A stretch of DNA of 53,732 nucleotides from the NCBI RefSeq assembly GCF_001429025.1, contig NZ_LMHT01000035.1:117575-171306 (forward strand), given 5' to 3'. Made by a program: the position numbers and the translations under genes. The notes under the pieces were generated by a model. That model was not told the DNA's origin and ran no database searches. It worked only from the letters and a program-made list of their open reading frames with translations. The stretch is from Phenylobacterium sp. Root700 (lineage in GTDB: Bacteria; Pseudomonadota; Alphaproteobacteria; Caulobacterales; Caulobacteraceae). The first letter of the stretch is position 1. Every line of letters starts with the position of its first letter. Of the stretch, positions 31,253 through 40,774 are shown in pieces.

Positions 31253-32115
31253 TGGCCGAGCCTCCGCGCCCAGGCCTGGATGGCGTTGATGACGAACAGC
31301 ATCAGGAACGAGACCGCCAGCATGACCACTGCGATGGTCGCCGCGCCGGCATAGTCGTACTGCTCCAGCTCGATGGTGATCAGCAGCGGGGCGATCTCTG
31401 ACTTGTAGGGCATGTTGCCCGCGATGAAGATCACCGAGCCGTACTCACCGACGGCGCGGGCGAAGGCCAGCGCGATCCCGGTGAGCCAGGCTGGCCCCAG
31501 CGCGGGCAGGATCACGCGAAGAATGGTGTCGAACCGGCTCGCGCCCAGGCTGGCGGCCGCCTCTTCGACGTCGGAGGCGAGGTCGCGCATCACCGGCTCC
31601 AGCGTGCGCACCACGAACGGCAGGCCGATGAAGGTCAGGGCGATCACCACGCCCAGCGGCGTATAGGCGATCTTGATCCCAGCCGGCGCGAACAGCGCCC
31701 CGATCCAGCCGTTCGGCGCATAGAGGGTCGCCAACGCGATGCCGGCCACCGCGGTCGGCAAGGCGAACGGCAGATCGATGATCCCGTTCACCAGGCTCTT
31801 GAAGGGAAACTGGTAGCGAACCAGCGCCCAGGCGGTCAGCACCCCGAACACGCCGTTGATGACCGCCGCGATCAGGGCGGCCCCGAACGACAGCCGATAG
31901 GCGGTCAGGGCCCGCTCGTTGAACGCTGCGTGCAGGAATTCGGGGAAGGTCTGCTCCGAGGCCTTGAGAGCCACGGCCGCCAACGGGATGAGGACGATCA
32001 AGGACAGGATCGTCAGCGTCACCCCCATGGTGACGGCGAATCCGGGGATCGCGGAACGGCGACGGACCAGCGGTCGACGCGCCGCGACGATCTCGGAGGT
32101 GACGGTCGCGGTCAT
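31249..32115 (-). CDS. cysT: Sulfate ABC transporter permease CysT
   Basis: A 288-residue permease, also called CysU. An N-terminal basic segment precedes six helices; the EAA loop is DVEEAAASLGASRFDTILRVILPALGPAWLTGIALAFARAVGEYGSVIFIAGNMPYKSEIAPLLI, characteristic of CysT. It heads cysT-cysW-cysA. No periplasmic sulfate-binding protein gene (sbp or cysP) lies on either side, so the binding protein must be encoded elsewhere. Confidence 0.92.
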   Translation of the reverse strand: MTATVTSEIVAARRPLVRRRSAIPGFAVTMGVTLTILSLIVLIPLAAVALKASEQTFPEFLHAAFNERALTAYRLSFGAALIAAVINGVFGVLTAWALVRYQFPFKSLVNGIIDLPFALPTAVAGIALATLYAPNGWIGALFAPAGIKIAYTPLGVVIALTFIGLPFVVRTLEPVMRDLASDVEEAAASLGASRFDTILRVILPALGPAWLTGIALAFARAVGEYGSVIFIAGNMPYKSEIAPLLITIELEQYDYAGAATIAVVMLAVSFLMLFVINAIQAWARRLGQ

Positions 32116-32424
32116 TCAGGCGGCCCCGGTTCAAACGCATAAACGCCGAGGTGCGCGGATAGCTGCGCCTCGGCTCGCACTCCGGTTAATTCCCAGCGCG
32201 CCTATCGACAATATAGTTTTTCTGAGGGCGCGAAGGGAAAGGCTGAGCTAGGCGTTGGTTGGCACCGACCGCGCGCGCCATTCCCACCGATATCCCCCGC
32301 GTCACGGGATCGCGGCGGCGGCGAACACGAAAAAGGTTCATTGCGCCCCGCTCGAAAAGGGTTCAGCTTCCTCAAAGACCCTCAAGAAGGTTGAGTACAA
32401 AGAATACCTTAGGGAGAAACGAGC
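32116..32424. promoter_or_regulatory. Divergent region between cysT and a small gene
   Basis: 309 bases without a gene. It holds the cysT leader hairpin at 32145-32174 and, on the other side, the promoter and ribosome binding site (GGGAG, about 32412-32416) of the small exported protein. The stretch near 32200-32225 is AT-rich. No other structure was seen. Confidence 0.5.
32145..32174 (-). promoter_or_regulatory. Hairpin in the cysT leader
   Basis: Arms 32145-32154 and 32165-32174 pair over ten bases (one G-U) around a ten-base loop, 30-59 bases upstream of the cysT start. It may be a cis-acting RNA element or part of an operator for sulfur control. I cannot match it to a named riboswitch. 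Confidence 0.4.
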
Positions 32425-32649
32425 GTGAAAATCTTCGCGTTCATGGTTGCGCTCAGCGTCGCTGCGGCGGGGCTTGCGGCCACTCAGGGAAAGCACGCGA
32501 TCGGCGACGCAAAGCCGAGCGCACGGGAGGCGACGACCGCCTTCTGGACGAGCTACACCCCAAAGCAGCAAGCCGTGCAGGTGGCGACCGTTCAGCCCGC
32601 CTATACGTACCAGACGCCGCAAGCGACTCGCCTGCTGAAGACCTGGTAG
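32425..32649 (+). CDS. Small exported protein, unknown function
   Basis: A 74-residue protein with a signal peptide (MKIFAFMVALSVAAAGLAATQG) and a short mature part rich in Gln, Thr, Ala and Tyr (KQQAVQVATVQPAYTYQTPQATRLLKTW). The GTG start has GGGAG eight bases upstream. It stands alone between cysT and tRNA-Lys. I do not recognise the family. The mature region is only about 52 residues, probably periplasmic. Confidence 0.65.
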   Translation: MKIFAFMVALSVAAAGLAATQGKHAIGDAKPSAREATTAFWTSYTPKQQAVQVATVQPAYTYQTPQATRLLKTW

Positions 32650-32864
32650 CCGGCCGCCCTCGGTCAGGCGCCGACCGGTCGGCTCTCAACGCCCCATGCG
32701 TGGGGCGCAAACCCCTTCGTCATTCCCCAAACGTCCCCGCGACCTGAGTCGGACCTTCGCGTCGACGCAATAGCGGAATCACTTTGGATAAACGTCTGCA
32801 CGCCGCGCTTGATGGCTAGGTATTGAACGCCTGACGGCTGCTTCCGCAAAGGCCTGCGAAACAG
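32650..32864. other. Gap between small gene and tRNA terminator
   Basis: About 215 bases without a recognised gene or strong inverted repeat. Short frames here look random. Confidence 0.4.
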
Positions 32865-32895
32865 AAAAAGCCCAATCTTCTCAAAGGAAGATTGG
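32865..32895 (-). terminator. Terminator of tRNA-Lys
   Basis: Minus-strand stem CCAATCTTC/GAAGATTGG (32887-32895 and 32872-32880), six-base loop, followed by GCTTTTT. The CCA that ends the tRNA forms the first three bases of the 5' arm, so tRNA and terminator overlap by three bases. Confidence 0.85.
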
Positions 32896-32967
32896 TAGGC
32901 CGGGTGAGTTTCGAACTCACGACCATTCGATTAAAAGTCGAATGCTCTACCACTGAGCTACCGGCCC
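32893..32967 (-). tRNA. tRNA-Lys (UUU)
   Basis: A 75-base tRNA including encoded CCA. The acceptor stem is GGGCCGG/CCGGCCT (one G-U), the D arm GCTC-AGTGGTA-GAGC, the anticodon arm TTCGA-CTTTTAA-TCGAA with anticodon TTT at 32935-32933, and the T arm GTGAG-TTCGAAA-CTCAC. All stems pair. A rho-independent terminator follows immediately. Confidence 0.97.
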
Positions 32968-33084
32968 TCGGCGCGACGTGCTGGACGCCGTGCGAAGCGG
33001 CGCGGACCATATGCGGGGGACTTCGCCGGAGCAAGAGCGTGTGTCAGCTTTCCTTCACCCGCCGACCATGAATACGATGGCCCC

Positions 33085-33672
33085 ATGCGAAAGATCATTT
33101 ATCCCCTGCCCCTGCTCTTCCTGCTCTCGGCCTGCCTGACCGGCCGTGCGGACGGGTCGCCCCAGGTCCAGACGACCTCGGAGGCCAAGCGTGAGAGCAT
33201 CCAGGGCGCGGTGGCCGCGCCGCTGCGCGACGTCAATGTCCTGCGCACCAAGATCCCGCCGATCCTGCTGGACGCGATGGCCGATCCCTACCAGCGGCCC
33301 AAGCCCGCCACCTGCGCCGGCATCACCGCGGCCATCCTTCCGCTCGATGAGGCCCTGGGCACGGACCTGGACCAGGCATCGGGGGAAGACGGCGACATGA
33401 TGGAACGCGGCCGCGGCGCCGCCCTGGGCGCAGTGGCCAGCTTGGCCTCCGGCGTCATCCCGTTCCGGGGCTGGGTGCGGCAACTCACCGGCGCCGAGCG
33501 TCACGACAGCCTGGTCACTGACGCCATCACCGCCGGCGCGGTTCGGCGGGCCTATATGAAGGGCCTGGGCGAGGCCAAGGGCTGCCATCCGCCGGCGATC
33601 CCGTCGCATGTCCTGACCGGCGCCAAGCCCGTCCCCAGCCAGGACATGAAGCCGCGTTATCCGGTACGCTGA
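33085..33672 (+). CDS. Lipoprotein, unknown function
   Basis: A 195-residue protein with a lipoprotein signal ([17 protein letters not shown]). The mature part includes [18 protein letters not shown]...[28 protein letters not shown] and a hydrophobic segment ([31 protein letters not shown]) that could insert in a membrane. I do not recognise a named family; similar uncharacterised lipoproteins would be expected in relatives. Its last 16 bases overlap the 3' end of the convergent tgt gene. Confidence 0.78.
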   Translation: MRKIIYPLPLLFLLSACLTGRADGSPQVQTTSEAKRESIQGAVAAPLRDVNVLRTKIPPILLDAMADPYQRPKPATCAGITAAILPLDEALGTDLDQASGEDGDMMERGRGAALGAVASLASGVIPFRGWVRQLTGAERHDSLVTDAITAGAVRRAYMKGLGEAKGCHPPAIPSHVLTGAKPVPSQDMKPRYPVR

Positions 33673-34772
33673 CGCGCCTTGAAGTCGCGCCGGAACTGCT
33701 CGAACCGGCCTTCGGCGATGGCCGCGCGCATCGCCGAGGTCAGGGCCTGGAAGTGGGCGATGTTGTGCCACGACAGCAGCACCTGGCCGAGGATCTCCTC
33801 GGACTTCACCAAGTGATGCAGATAGGCCTTGGAATAGTAGGACGAGGCCGGGCAATCGCTGGTCTCGTCGAGCGGGCTGTCGTCCTCGGCGAAGCGGGCG
33901 TTCTTGAGATTGACCGAGCCTTCCCAGGTCCAGGCCTGGCCATGACGGCCCGACCTCGTCGGCAGCACGCAGTCGAACATGTCGATGCCCCGGGCCACCG
34001 CCTCGACCAGGTCGATGGGTTTGCCGACGCCCATCAGGTAGCGCGGCCGGTCGGCGGGCAGCATGGCGGGCGCGTAGTCCAGCACCTCGCACATCGCCGC
34101 ATGCCCCTCGCCCACGGCCAGTCCGCCCAGCGCGTAGCCGTCGTAACCAGTCTCGATCAGGCGATCGGCGGATTCGCGGCGCAGATGCTCGAAGGTCGAG
34201 CCCTGCTGGATGCCGAACAGCGCCTGGCTCTCACGCTCCCCGAACGCCGCCTTTGACCGCGCGCCCCATCGGGCCGAGAGCCGCATGGCCTCGGTCGCCC
34301 GCTTCTCCTCCGCCGGCCAGGCGACGCATTCGTCCAACTGCATAATGATGTCGGAGCCCAGCAGATCGGCCTGGATCTGGATGGAGCGTTCCGGCGTCAT
34401 CACGTGCCGCGAGCCGTCGATGTGGCTCTGGAAGGCGACGGCCTCCTCAGTGACCTTGGCGATCTTGGACAGCGACATCACCTGGAAGCCGCCGGAGTCG
34501 GTGAGGATCGGCTTCTCCCAGCGCATGAACCGGTGCAGGCCGCCCAGCCGGGCGATCCGCTCGGCGGTGGGACGCAGCATCAGGTGGTAGGTGTTGCCCA
34601 GGATGATGTCGGCCCCGGTCTGGGCCACCTGATCGACGGTCAGCGCCTTGACGGTCGCCGCCGTGCCGACCGGCATAAAGGCCGGGGTGCGGATATCGCC
34701 GCGCGGGGTCTTGAGCACGCCGGTGCGCGCGCCGCCTTCAGTGGCGAAAATCTCGAACGGGAATGCGGCCAC
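33657..34772 (-). CDS. tgt: Queuine/preQ1 tRNA-ribosyltransferase
   Basis: Exchanges guanine-34 of GUN-anticodon tRNAs for preQ1 in the queuosine pathway. The 371-residue length is normal. Substrate and catalytic motifs are present: [11 protein letters not shown] (catalytic Asp), [47 protein letters not shown]. The zinc site is odd: the usual C-x-C-x-x-C before YSRAYLHHL reads Ser305-Asp-Cys307-Pro-Ala-Ser310, so two of three cysteines are serine or shifted, while the histidine in SWHNIAHF remains. The start is GTG 34772, overlapping the queA stop by one base (TAGTG). The queA-tgt pair forms an operon. Confidence 0.93.
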   Translation of the reverse strand: MAAFPFEIFATEGGARTGVLKTPRGDIRTPAFMPVGTAATVKALTVDQVAQTGADIILGNTYHLMLRPTAERIARLGGLHRFMRWEKPILTDSGGFQVMSLSKIAKVTEEAVAFQSHIDGSRHVMTPERSIQIQADLLGSDIIMQLDECVAWPAEEKRATEAMRLSARWGARSKAAFGERESQALFGIQQGSTFEHLRRESADRLIETGYDGYALGGLAVGEGHAAMCEVLDYAPAMLPADRPRYLMGVGKPIDLVEAVARGIDMFDCVLPTRSGRHGQAWTWEGSVNLKNARFAEDDSPLDETSDCPASSYYSKAYLHHLVKSEEILGQVLLSWHNIAHFQALTSAMRAAIAEGRFEQFRRDFKARQRTG

Positions 34773-35845
34773 TAGGCCCTCCAGAGCAGGCTGGCGTCGC
34801 CATAGGAATAGAAGCGGTAGCCATCGGCGATCGCATGGGCGTAGGCCGCGCGCATGGTCTCGTAGCCCGCGAAGGCCGAGACCAGCATGAACAGGGTCGA
34901 CTTCGGCAGATGGAAATTGGTCATCAGCCCATCGGCGGCGCGGAACCGGTAGCCGGGGGTGATGAAGATCGCGGTCTCCTCCGCGAAGGGCCGGATGATC
35001 CCATCCTCTCCGGCTGCGCTCTCGACCAGCCGCAGCGAGGTGGTCCCGACGCAGATGATACGCCCGCCGGCGGCCTTGGCCGCATTGAGCGCCGCGGCGG
35101 TGTCGGCGTCGACCTCGCCGTACTCCGCATGCATCCGATGCTCGGAAAGATTCTCGGTCTTCACCGGCAGGAAGGTGCCGGCCCCCACGTGCAGCGTCAC
35201 GAACTGCAGGCTCACGCCCATCGCCTCCAGCCGCTCCATCAGCTGGGGCGTGAAATGCAGGCCGGCGGTCGGCGCGGCGACGGAGCCTTCCTCGTCGGCA
35301 TAGACGGTCTGGTAGTCGGCGCGGTCCTGGGCGTCTTCGCCCCGCTTGGCGGCGATGTAGGGCGGCAGCGGCATGGAGCCGCGCTCGGCGATGGTCGCAT
35401 CGAGATCAGGCCCGGCCAGGTCGAAGCTCAGCGTGACCTCGCCGCCCTCGCCCTTCTCGATCACCGTGGCGTCGAGCGCGCCCAGCAGGCAGGCCCGATC
35501 CTCCATGGCGCCGAAATGCACCCGGTCGCCGGGCGCCAGCTTCTTGCCCGGCCGCATGAAGGCGGTCCATTTGGAGGGCGAAAGCCGCCGATGCAGAGTG
35601 GCTTCCACCGCGATGTCCGAGCCTTCACGGACCCTACGCCCCTTCAGGCGCGCAGGAATGACCCGCGTGTCGTTGAGCACCAGGACGTCGCCGGCGCGCA
35701 GCTGACTCGGCAGGTCGGCCACGGTCGCCTCGGCGAGCGGACGGCCAGGATGCACCAGAAGCAGGCGCGCAGCGTCGCGCGGATTGACCGGACGCAGGGC
35801 GATGCGGTCTTCTGGCAGTTCGAAATCAAAGTCGGCGAGTTGCAT
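34772..35845 (-). CDS. queA: tRNA preQ1(34) S-adenosylmethionine ribosyltransferase-isomerase
   Basis: Transfers and rearranges the ribose of SAM onto preQ1 in tRNA to make epoxyqueuosine. The 357-residue protein starts [24 protein letters not shown] and has the family signatures [58 protein letters not shown] and [19 protein letters not shown]. The ATG at 35845 is chosen; the frame runs 14 codons further upstream without family similarity. It is coupled to tgt. Confidence 0.96.
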   Translation of the reverse strand: MQLADFDFELPEDRIALRPVNPRDAARLLLVHPGRPLAEATVADLPSQLRAGDVLVLNDTRVIPARLKGRRVREGSDIAVEATLHRRLSPSKWTAFMRPGKKLAPGDRVHFGAMEDRACLLGALDATVIEKGEGGEVTLSFDLAGPDLDATIAERGSMPLPPYIAAKRGEDAQDRADYQTVYADEEGSVAAPTAGLHFTPQLMERLEAMGVSLQFVTLHVGAGTFLPVKTENLSEHRMHAEYGEVDADTAAALNAAKAAGGRIICVGTTSLRLVESAAGEDGIIRPFAEETAIFITPGYRFRAADGLMTNFHLPKSTLFMLVSAFAGYETMRAAYAHAIADGYRFYSYGDASLLWRA

Positions 35846-35908
35846 GGGCGCGTTTGAAGCGCACGGGCCGGCCCACCCGTCAAGCATCGGGGCGTGTTAG
35901 ATCCGATC

Positions 35909-36850
35909 ATGGCCTCTGTCCGATTCGTCTTTCGCGGCCTGATCCTGGTGCTCGGGGCGCTCGCCGCCACCGGCGCGATCCTTGCGCATGGCGGGCGTTT
36001 CAGCCGTCACCTCGACGTTCTGACGCACCTCTCGCTGATCTATCTCGCCACCGGCGCGGTCGTGCTGGTCTGTGCGATCTTCACGTCGATGGCGCACGGC
36101 AAGCTGCCCATGGCGATCTTCGGGGGGCTGGCGGCTCTGGCCAGCCTCGGCTTGATCGTCCCAGAGTTCACCCGTCCGATAAGCCCCAAGGCCGCGTCTG
36201 GCGCTCCGGGCCAGATCAAGGTCATCCAGTTCAATGTGAGCCAGCGCGACGTCGGCCTCGAGGAACGCGCGCGCTGGATCGCGAGGCAAGACCCGGATTT
36301 CCTGGTGCTGGAGGAATCGACCCCGGCCATGCGCGCCGCGGTCTTGCGTCACCTGCCCCGGCAGATGTCGTGCGGCATGACCTGCTACACCGCGATCTTC
36401 ACCCGGACCGCCCCAGAGAAGGTCGATCGCCCTCGCCGTGGACGATACGGGCTCGGCCCGGCGATCACGATCGTCCACATGGCGCAGCGGGATGGCGGCT
36501 ACATCGTCATCGGGACCCACTACACGTGGCCGACGAAGGTTCGTCCCCATCATGAGAACACGGCGCGGATGCTCCTGCTCACCAAGTCGCTGCCGAAGGA
36601 CAGGATGATCATCGCCGGGGACTTCAACTCCACGCCCTGGTCGTTCGCCAGGCGACGCGAGGAGGCCCGCATCGGGCTGGAACGGCGCACCCGGGCGCTG
36701 CCGTCATGGCCGACAAATTTCGGAATCCCGTTCCTGCCCATCGATCACATCTACGCCGGCGGCGACCTGCGGACGGTCAGCGTCGAGCGTGGGCCGTACC
36801 TTGGCTCCGACCACTATCCGATCATCGCCGTCCTGGCGCCTATCTCCTGA
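35909..36850 (+). CDS. Membrane-anchored EEP-family protein, copy 1
   Basis: A 313-residue protein with about three N-terminal hydrophobic segments (VFRGLILVLGALAATGAILAHG; LIYLATGAVVLVCAIF; MAIFGGLAALASLGLIVP) followed by an endonuclease/exonuclease/phosphatase domain: IKVIQFNVSQ, ILVLEES-like acidic site (DFLVLEEST), IIAGDFNSTPWSF, PIDHIYA, GSDHYPI. These carry the family's metal and catalytic residues (Asn, Glu, Asp-Asn, Asp-His, Ser-Asp-His). The domain is probably outside the cytoplasm. A GTG at 35894 is an alternative start. It is one of a tandem pair with the next gene. Substrate (nucleic acid, phospholipid or other phosphodiester) unknown. Confidence 0.85.
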   Translation: MASVRFVFRGLILVLGALAATGAILAHGGRFSRHLDVLTHLSLIYLATGAVVLVCAIFTSMAHGKLPMAIFGGLAALASLGLIVPEFTRPISPKAASGAPGQIKVIQFNVSQRDVGLEERARWIARQDPDFLVLEESTPAMRAAVLRHLPRQMSCGMTCYTAIFTRTAPEKVDRPRRGRYGLGPAITIVHMAQRDGGYIVIGTHYTWPTKVRPHHENTARMLLLTKSLPKDRMIIAGDFNSTPWSFARRREEARIGLERRTRALPSWPTNFGIPFLPIDHIYAGGDLRTVSVERGPYLGSDHYPIIAVLAPIS

Positions 36851-36864
36851 CAGCAAGGCCCTGC

Positions 36865-37827
36865 GTGGAACCATTCCGATCCCTCCTGACGAGCATCATG
36901 CTGCTGGTCGCCGTGGGTTGCGCCGGATGGGCGTTCGCCGCCCACGGCGGTCGCTGGAGCGTGCGGCTCGACATCTTGACCCACTTCATCCCGGTCATCA
37001 TGGCCGCGGCGGTCGTGACAGTGATCTACGCCTTCTTCACCGAGCCCCCGTTCGCCAAGTGGGCGCTGATCGGGTTCGGCGGGACCGGTGTCGTACTCGC
37101 TGGCCTGTTGCTCGTTCCGGAGTACCTCGCCCCGCGCGCGCGCGCCGAGGCGGCGACGCCTGTCCCTGGTCAGATCAAGCTGATCCAGTTCAACGCCTGG
37201 CGCGAAAACAAGGATCACGAGACCACGGTCCGGTGGCTGCTGGCCCAGAACGCCGACATCATCGTCATGGAAGAGGCCGATGTCATCGGGCCGCTCCTGA
37301 TGCGTCGCTCGAACTATCATACGAACTGCAACGGCTGTTCGGTGATGATCTTCTCCAAGACGCCGCCGCTCGATCTGGACGTTCCCGTCCCTGGGGATCA
37401 ACGCGTTCGGCCGCCTATAGCCCGGGCCACCTACCGCGATGCGCATGGAGAATTCACCGTCGTCGGCACGCACTATGTCTGGCCAATCTATGGAGGTTGG
37501 CAGCAGGAACAGGGCCGGGTGATCGCCCGGCTGCTGCAGAAGCTGCCGAAGGAGCGGCTGATCCTGACCGGCGATTTCAACTCGACGCCCTGGTCGTTCT
37601 CCCGGCGGCGGGAAGACACGATCTTCGGCCTGGAGCGCCGAACCCGGGGACTGTTCAGCTGGCCCGCGCGCGACTTCCCGCCGGGGATCGCCAAGCCGCC
37701 CTTCCCCATCTTGCCGATCGACCACGTCTATGCCGGCCCCGGCTGGCGGACTGTGAAGGTCGAGCGTGGAGCACGGCTGGGCTCCGACCACTACCCGGTC
37801 GTCATAACCCTGGCGCCGTCAGCCTAG
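36865..37827 (+). CDS. Membrane-anchored EEP-family protein, copy 2
   Basis: A 320-residue paralogue of the preceding gene, sharing AHGGR, the order of membrane segments, PGQIKLIQFNAW, ILTGDFNSTPWSFSRRRE, GLERRTRGL, LPIDHVYAGPGWRTVKVERG and GSDHYPVV. The start is GTG 36865, with AAGG upstream and 14 bases after the first copy's stop; an earlier ATG at 36706 lies inside copy 1 and gives non-family sequence. It keeps every catalytic motif, so both copies look active. Its 3' end overlaps the convergent gene by nine bases. Confidence 0.85.
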   Translation: MEPFRSLLTSIMLLVAVGCAGWAFAAHGGRWSVRLDILTHFIPVIMAAAVVTVIYAFFTEPPFAKWALIGFGGTGVVLAGLLLVPEYLAPRARAEAATPVPGQIKLIQFNAWRENKDHETTVRWLLAQNADIIVMEEADVIGPLLMRRSNYHTNCNGCSVMIFSKTPPLDLDVPVPGDQRVRPPIARATYRDAHGEFTVVGTHYVWPIYGGWQQEQGRVIARLLQKLPKERLILTGDFNSTPWSFSRRREDTIFGLERRTRGLFSWPARDFPPGIAKPPFPILPIDHVYAGPGWRTVKVERGARLGSDHYPVVITLAPSA

Positions 37828-38274
37828 GGCCGCCCGCGCCGCGCGCAGGGCGATCTGCAGCTTGGCGCGCCGCTTCATGAAGCCGTCCTCGAGCCCAGAG
37901 CGACGGGCGTCGAGCTCGACCTGGGCGGCATCGATGCGCGTTCGCTCGGCATCGTAGCCGGCGATCTCTACGGCCAGCTCCTGCTCCAGCCTGGCCACCT
38001 TCTGCAACGCGGCCTTGGACGGACCTTTGGGCTTGGCCCGCTTCGGCGCCGTGGCGAGCGCGGCCTTGCTGTCGGCTGGGCGGCGCAGCACCACGCCAGG
38101 GCTTGCCGCGGTCATCGCCACCAGGGCGGGGTCGTCGCTCTCATGAGCGCCGCCGGTCTTGAAGAGGTCCTGATGTGCGCCCCAGGCGCTGAGCGCCTTG
38201 GCTTTGGAACTGGTGGCGACCACGTAGTCGGTCAGGCCGTCGGATGTAACGAAGACCTTCAACCGCTGCGTCAC
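37819..38274 (-). CDS. Hypothetical protein with C-terminal coiled coil
   Basis: A 151-residue protein I do not recognise. Residues about 1-65 look globular (LKVFVTSDGLTDYVVATSSKAKALSAWGAHQDLFKTGGAHESDDPALVAMT). An Ala/Lys/Pro-rich linker follows, then a helical, probably coiled-coil segment (LQKVARLEQELAVEIAGYDAERTRIDAAQVELDARR). No signal peptide. It is the last gene of a leftward string, ten bases after the HD gene. Confidence 0.7.
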   Translation of the reverse strand: MTQRLKVFVTSDGLTDYVVATSSKAKALSAWGAHQDLFKTGGAHESDDPALVAMTAASPGVVLRRPADSKAALATAPKRAKPKGPSKAALQKVARLEQELAVEIAGYDAERTRIDAAQVELDARRSGLEDGFMKRRAKLQIALRAARAALG

Positions 38275-38284
38275 GCCCGGGCTC

Positions 38285-38838
38285 CTAGCTCAGCGACGCA
38301 AGCTCCCGCGAGAGGTTGGCCCGCGCCTGGACCTCCAGCCATTGAGCGAAGGCCGGATCGGGAAAGATAACCTGCGCGTCGAGAAAGCGTTGCAGCACCC
38401 TGGCGCGGCCCGTGCGCCAGGCGTCGTCCGGCACGTGGGCGTACTCCTCGCGGACGGCCTTGGCGTACTCGTCGTAGCGCTCGTCGGGCGCGCCCAGGAT
38501 CGAGAGGTCGATGGAGACCAGGATCTCGCCCAGCCGGTCGCCCTCCTCCACCGCGTGCCCCGCGGTCAGCCGGATAAGGCGCGCGACCTCGTCACGGCCA
38601 TGCAGGGAGATGTCGAAGTCACGGAGATCGCGCTTGGCCATCTCCGCGCTCTTGGCCTCGTTGTCGGAGGCGGTCGCGTCGTAGACCGCATCGTGCCACC
38701 AGATCGCATAGGTGAGGATCTGGTGCTCGGTCTCGGTCAGATCGGGAACCTGATCGAGCAGCGCCAAGCACTGCTCGATATGGGTTCTGGTGTGATAGCG
38801 GCGGTGCGGTTCCGCGTACGCCGCTTCCAGATCAGGCG

Positions 38839-38842
<4 letters not shown>
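38285..38842 (-). CDS. HD-domain metal-dependent phosphohydrolase
   Basis: A 185-residue small HD-superfamily protein (YPDHxx type): YAEPHRRYHTRTHIEQCL at the N-terminus supplies the first histidines and LTYAIWWHDAVYD the HD pair; ILVSIDLSILG supplies the later aspartate. Family members are predicted hydrolases of nucleotides or other phosphates; the substrate is unknown. The ATG overlaps the stop of the cyclophilin gene (ATGA), and it shares the direction of coaD and the two cyclophilin genes. Confidence 0.85.
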
Positions 38843-39299
<457 letters not shown>

Positions 39300-39300
<1 letters not shown>

Positions 39301-40175
39301 TACTTCACCTCCGAGGGAATTCTGATCGCGCAAGCCGTGAAATCCGCCCCCAGTCTGGCGCGCGTGCTGTCGATCTCGGCCTTGAACCAGGCGCTCTTGG
39401 GATCGATCACGCGCACCTTGGGGCGTTCGGCGGCCGGGATATCGGCCAGGATGCGCACCTTGTCCATCTTGTCTTGCGGCGCGGCCACAGGTTCGCCGGC
39501 CTTGATGGCGCGCACGACCTCCAGACCGGAGATCACCCGCCCCCAGCCGGTGTAGCGCTTCTCCAACGACGGGTAGGCTTGGCGCATCAGGAAGAACTGG
39601 CTGTTGGCGCTGTCCTCGCCCTGCCCGCGGGCCATGGCGGCGACGCCTGGGCAATAGAGCGGCCAGGCCGAGACTTTGCCGTCGGCGGTCATGGCCATCA
39701 GCATCTCGCTCTGGCTCATCACCGGCAACGACTTGATGAAACCGATCTGGCTGACGGTCTGATCGGCGACCAGCACCATGCCGCTGTCGGCCCCGCGCCG
39801 GAACAGGAATTCCTGGGTCAGGTCAGGCTTGTCGCTGCCGCCGGTGCCCTTGTCCTCGGGGTCGCCGGTCTGGGCCATGAACTCGTCGATGACCCGGAAG
39901 AAACTGCGCCCGTTGTAGAGCCCCGAGCGCGTCAGCTCCTTGACCCGCGCCACGTGGTTGGGCGCCACCTCGGGCAGCATCTCGACGATGATGCGGCCCT
40001 TGTTGGTGTCGATCACCATCAGGTCGTCGGGATTGGGGGTACGCCAATCGGCCGCGCCGGGCGCCGCCGGAGCCGCCGTCAGGCTGCTGACAGGCGGCAG
40101 GTTGGGCTTAGGCGCCTGTGCGACGGCGGGAGCCGCGACGCTCAAGGCGGCGGCGAAAAATACGGTTCGGATCAT
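39300..40175 (-). CDS. Exported cyclophilin-type peptidylprolyl isomerase
   Basis: A 291-residue cyclophilin with a signal peptide (MIRTVFFAAALSVAAPAVAQA), so periplasmic. Core motifs: MVIDTNKGRIIVEMLPEVAPNHVARVKELTRSGLYNGRSFFRVIDEFMAQTGDPEDKGTGGSDKPDL and NSQFFLMRQAYPSLEKRYTGWGRVISGLEVV. The usual FHRVI is FFRVI, so the histidine is replaced while the Arg is kept. It has insertions compared with the cytoplasmic copy and a C-terminal extension of about 60 residues. It lies 42 bases after coaD. Confidence 0.9.
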
Positions 40176-40217
40176 GGCGGCACTCGTAGCGGTCGGCGCG
40201 TCGCGCCGCCAGCGGTC

Positions 40218-40709
40218 TTAGACCCGGACCTTGGACAGCAGCGCGTCCTTGATACGCGGGCCGACGAACTTGGTGACATCGCCGCCCAGGGCCGCGATTT
40301 CCTTGACCAGTCGCGACGAGATCGCCTGGTGACGCGGATCGGCCATCAGGAACACGGTCTCCACCTCGCGGTCGAGCTGCTGGTTCATGGCGGTCATCTG
40401 GAATTCGTATTCGAAGTCGGCGACGGCGCGCAGGCCCCGGACGATCACCCCGGCCCCGATCTCGCGGGCGAAGTGCATCAGCAGTCCCTGGAACGGCTGG
40501 ACCACGATCTCCGCGCGGTCGGTCAGGTGCGCGGTCTCGGACTTCAGCAGGGCGACCCGCTCTTCGAGCTCGAACAGAGGGCCCTTGCCGGCGTTGATGG
40601 CGACGCCGATCACCAGCTTGTCCACCAACTTCACGGCCCGGCCGATGATGTCGGTATGTCCGTTGTGGATGGGATCGAAAGTCCCCGGGTACAGCCCCAC
40701 GCGCGTCAT
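40218..40709 (-). CDS. coaD: Phosphopantetheine adenylyltransferase
   Basis: Catalyses the penultimate step of coenzyme A synthesis. The 163-residue protein starts MTRVGLYPGTFDPIHNGHTDII with the nucleotidyl-transferase H-x-G-H motif (HNGH) and has VRGLRAVADFEYEFQMTAMN and the ISSRLVKEIA motif. The ATG at 40709 is clear; the frame is open another 57 codons but that part lies in the hairpin-bearing gap after gyrA and is not CoaD-like. It is downstream of gyrA and upstream of the cyclophilin genes. Confidence 0.95.
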   Translation of the reverse strand: MTRVGLYPGTFDPIHNGHTDIIGRAVKLVDKLVIGVAINAGKGPLFELEERVALLKSETAHLTDRAEIVVQPFQGLLMHFAREIGAGVIVRGLRAVADFEYEFQMTAMNQQLDREVETVFLMADPRHQAISSRLVKEIAALGGDVTKFVGPRIKDALLSKVRV

Positions 40710-40774
40710 TCGACGTCTACTCCCCCTGCTGCGGTGCGGCAGGATTTCACCGGCGAGCCCTACGAAAGCAAGCT

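Noticed and set aside
33055..34092. 345-codon minus-strand frame over tgt and the lipoprotein
   Set aside because: Out-of-frame reading of tgt followed by antisense to the lipoprotein gene; low-complexity composition.
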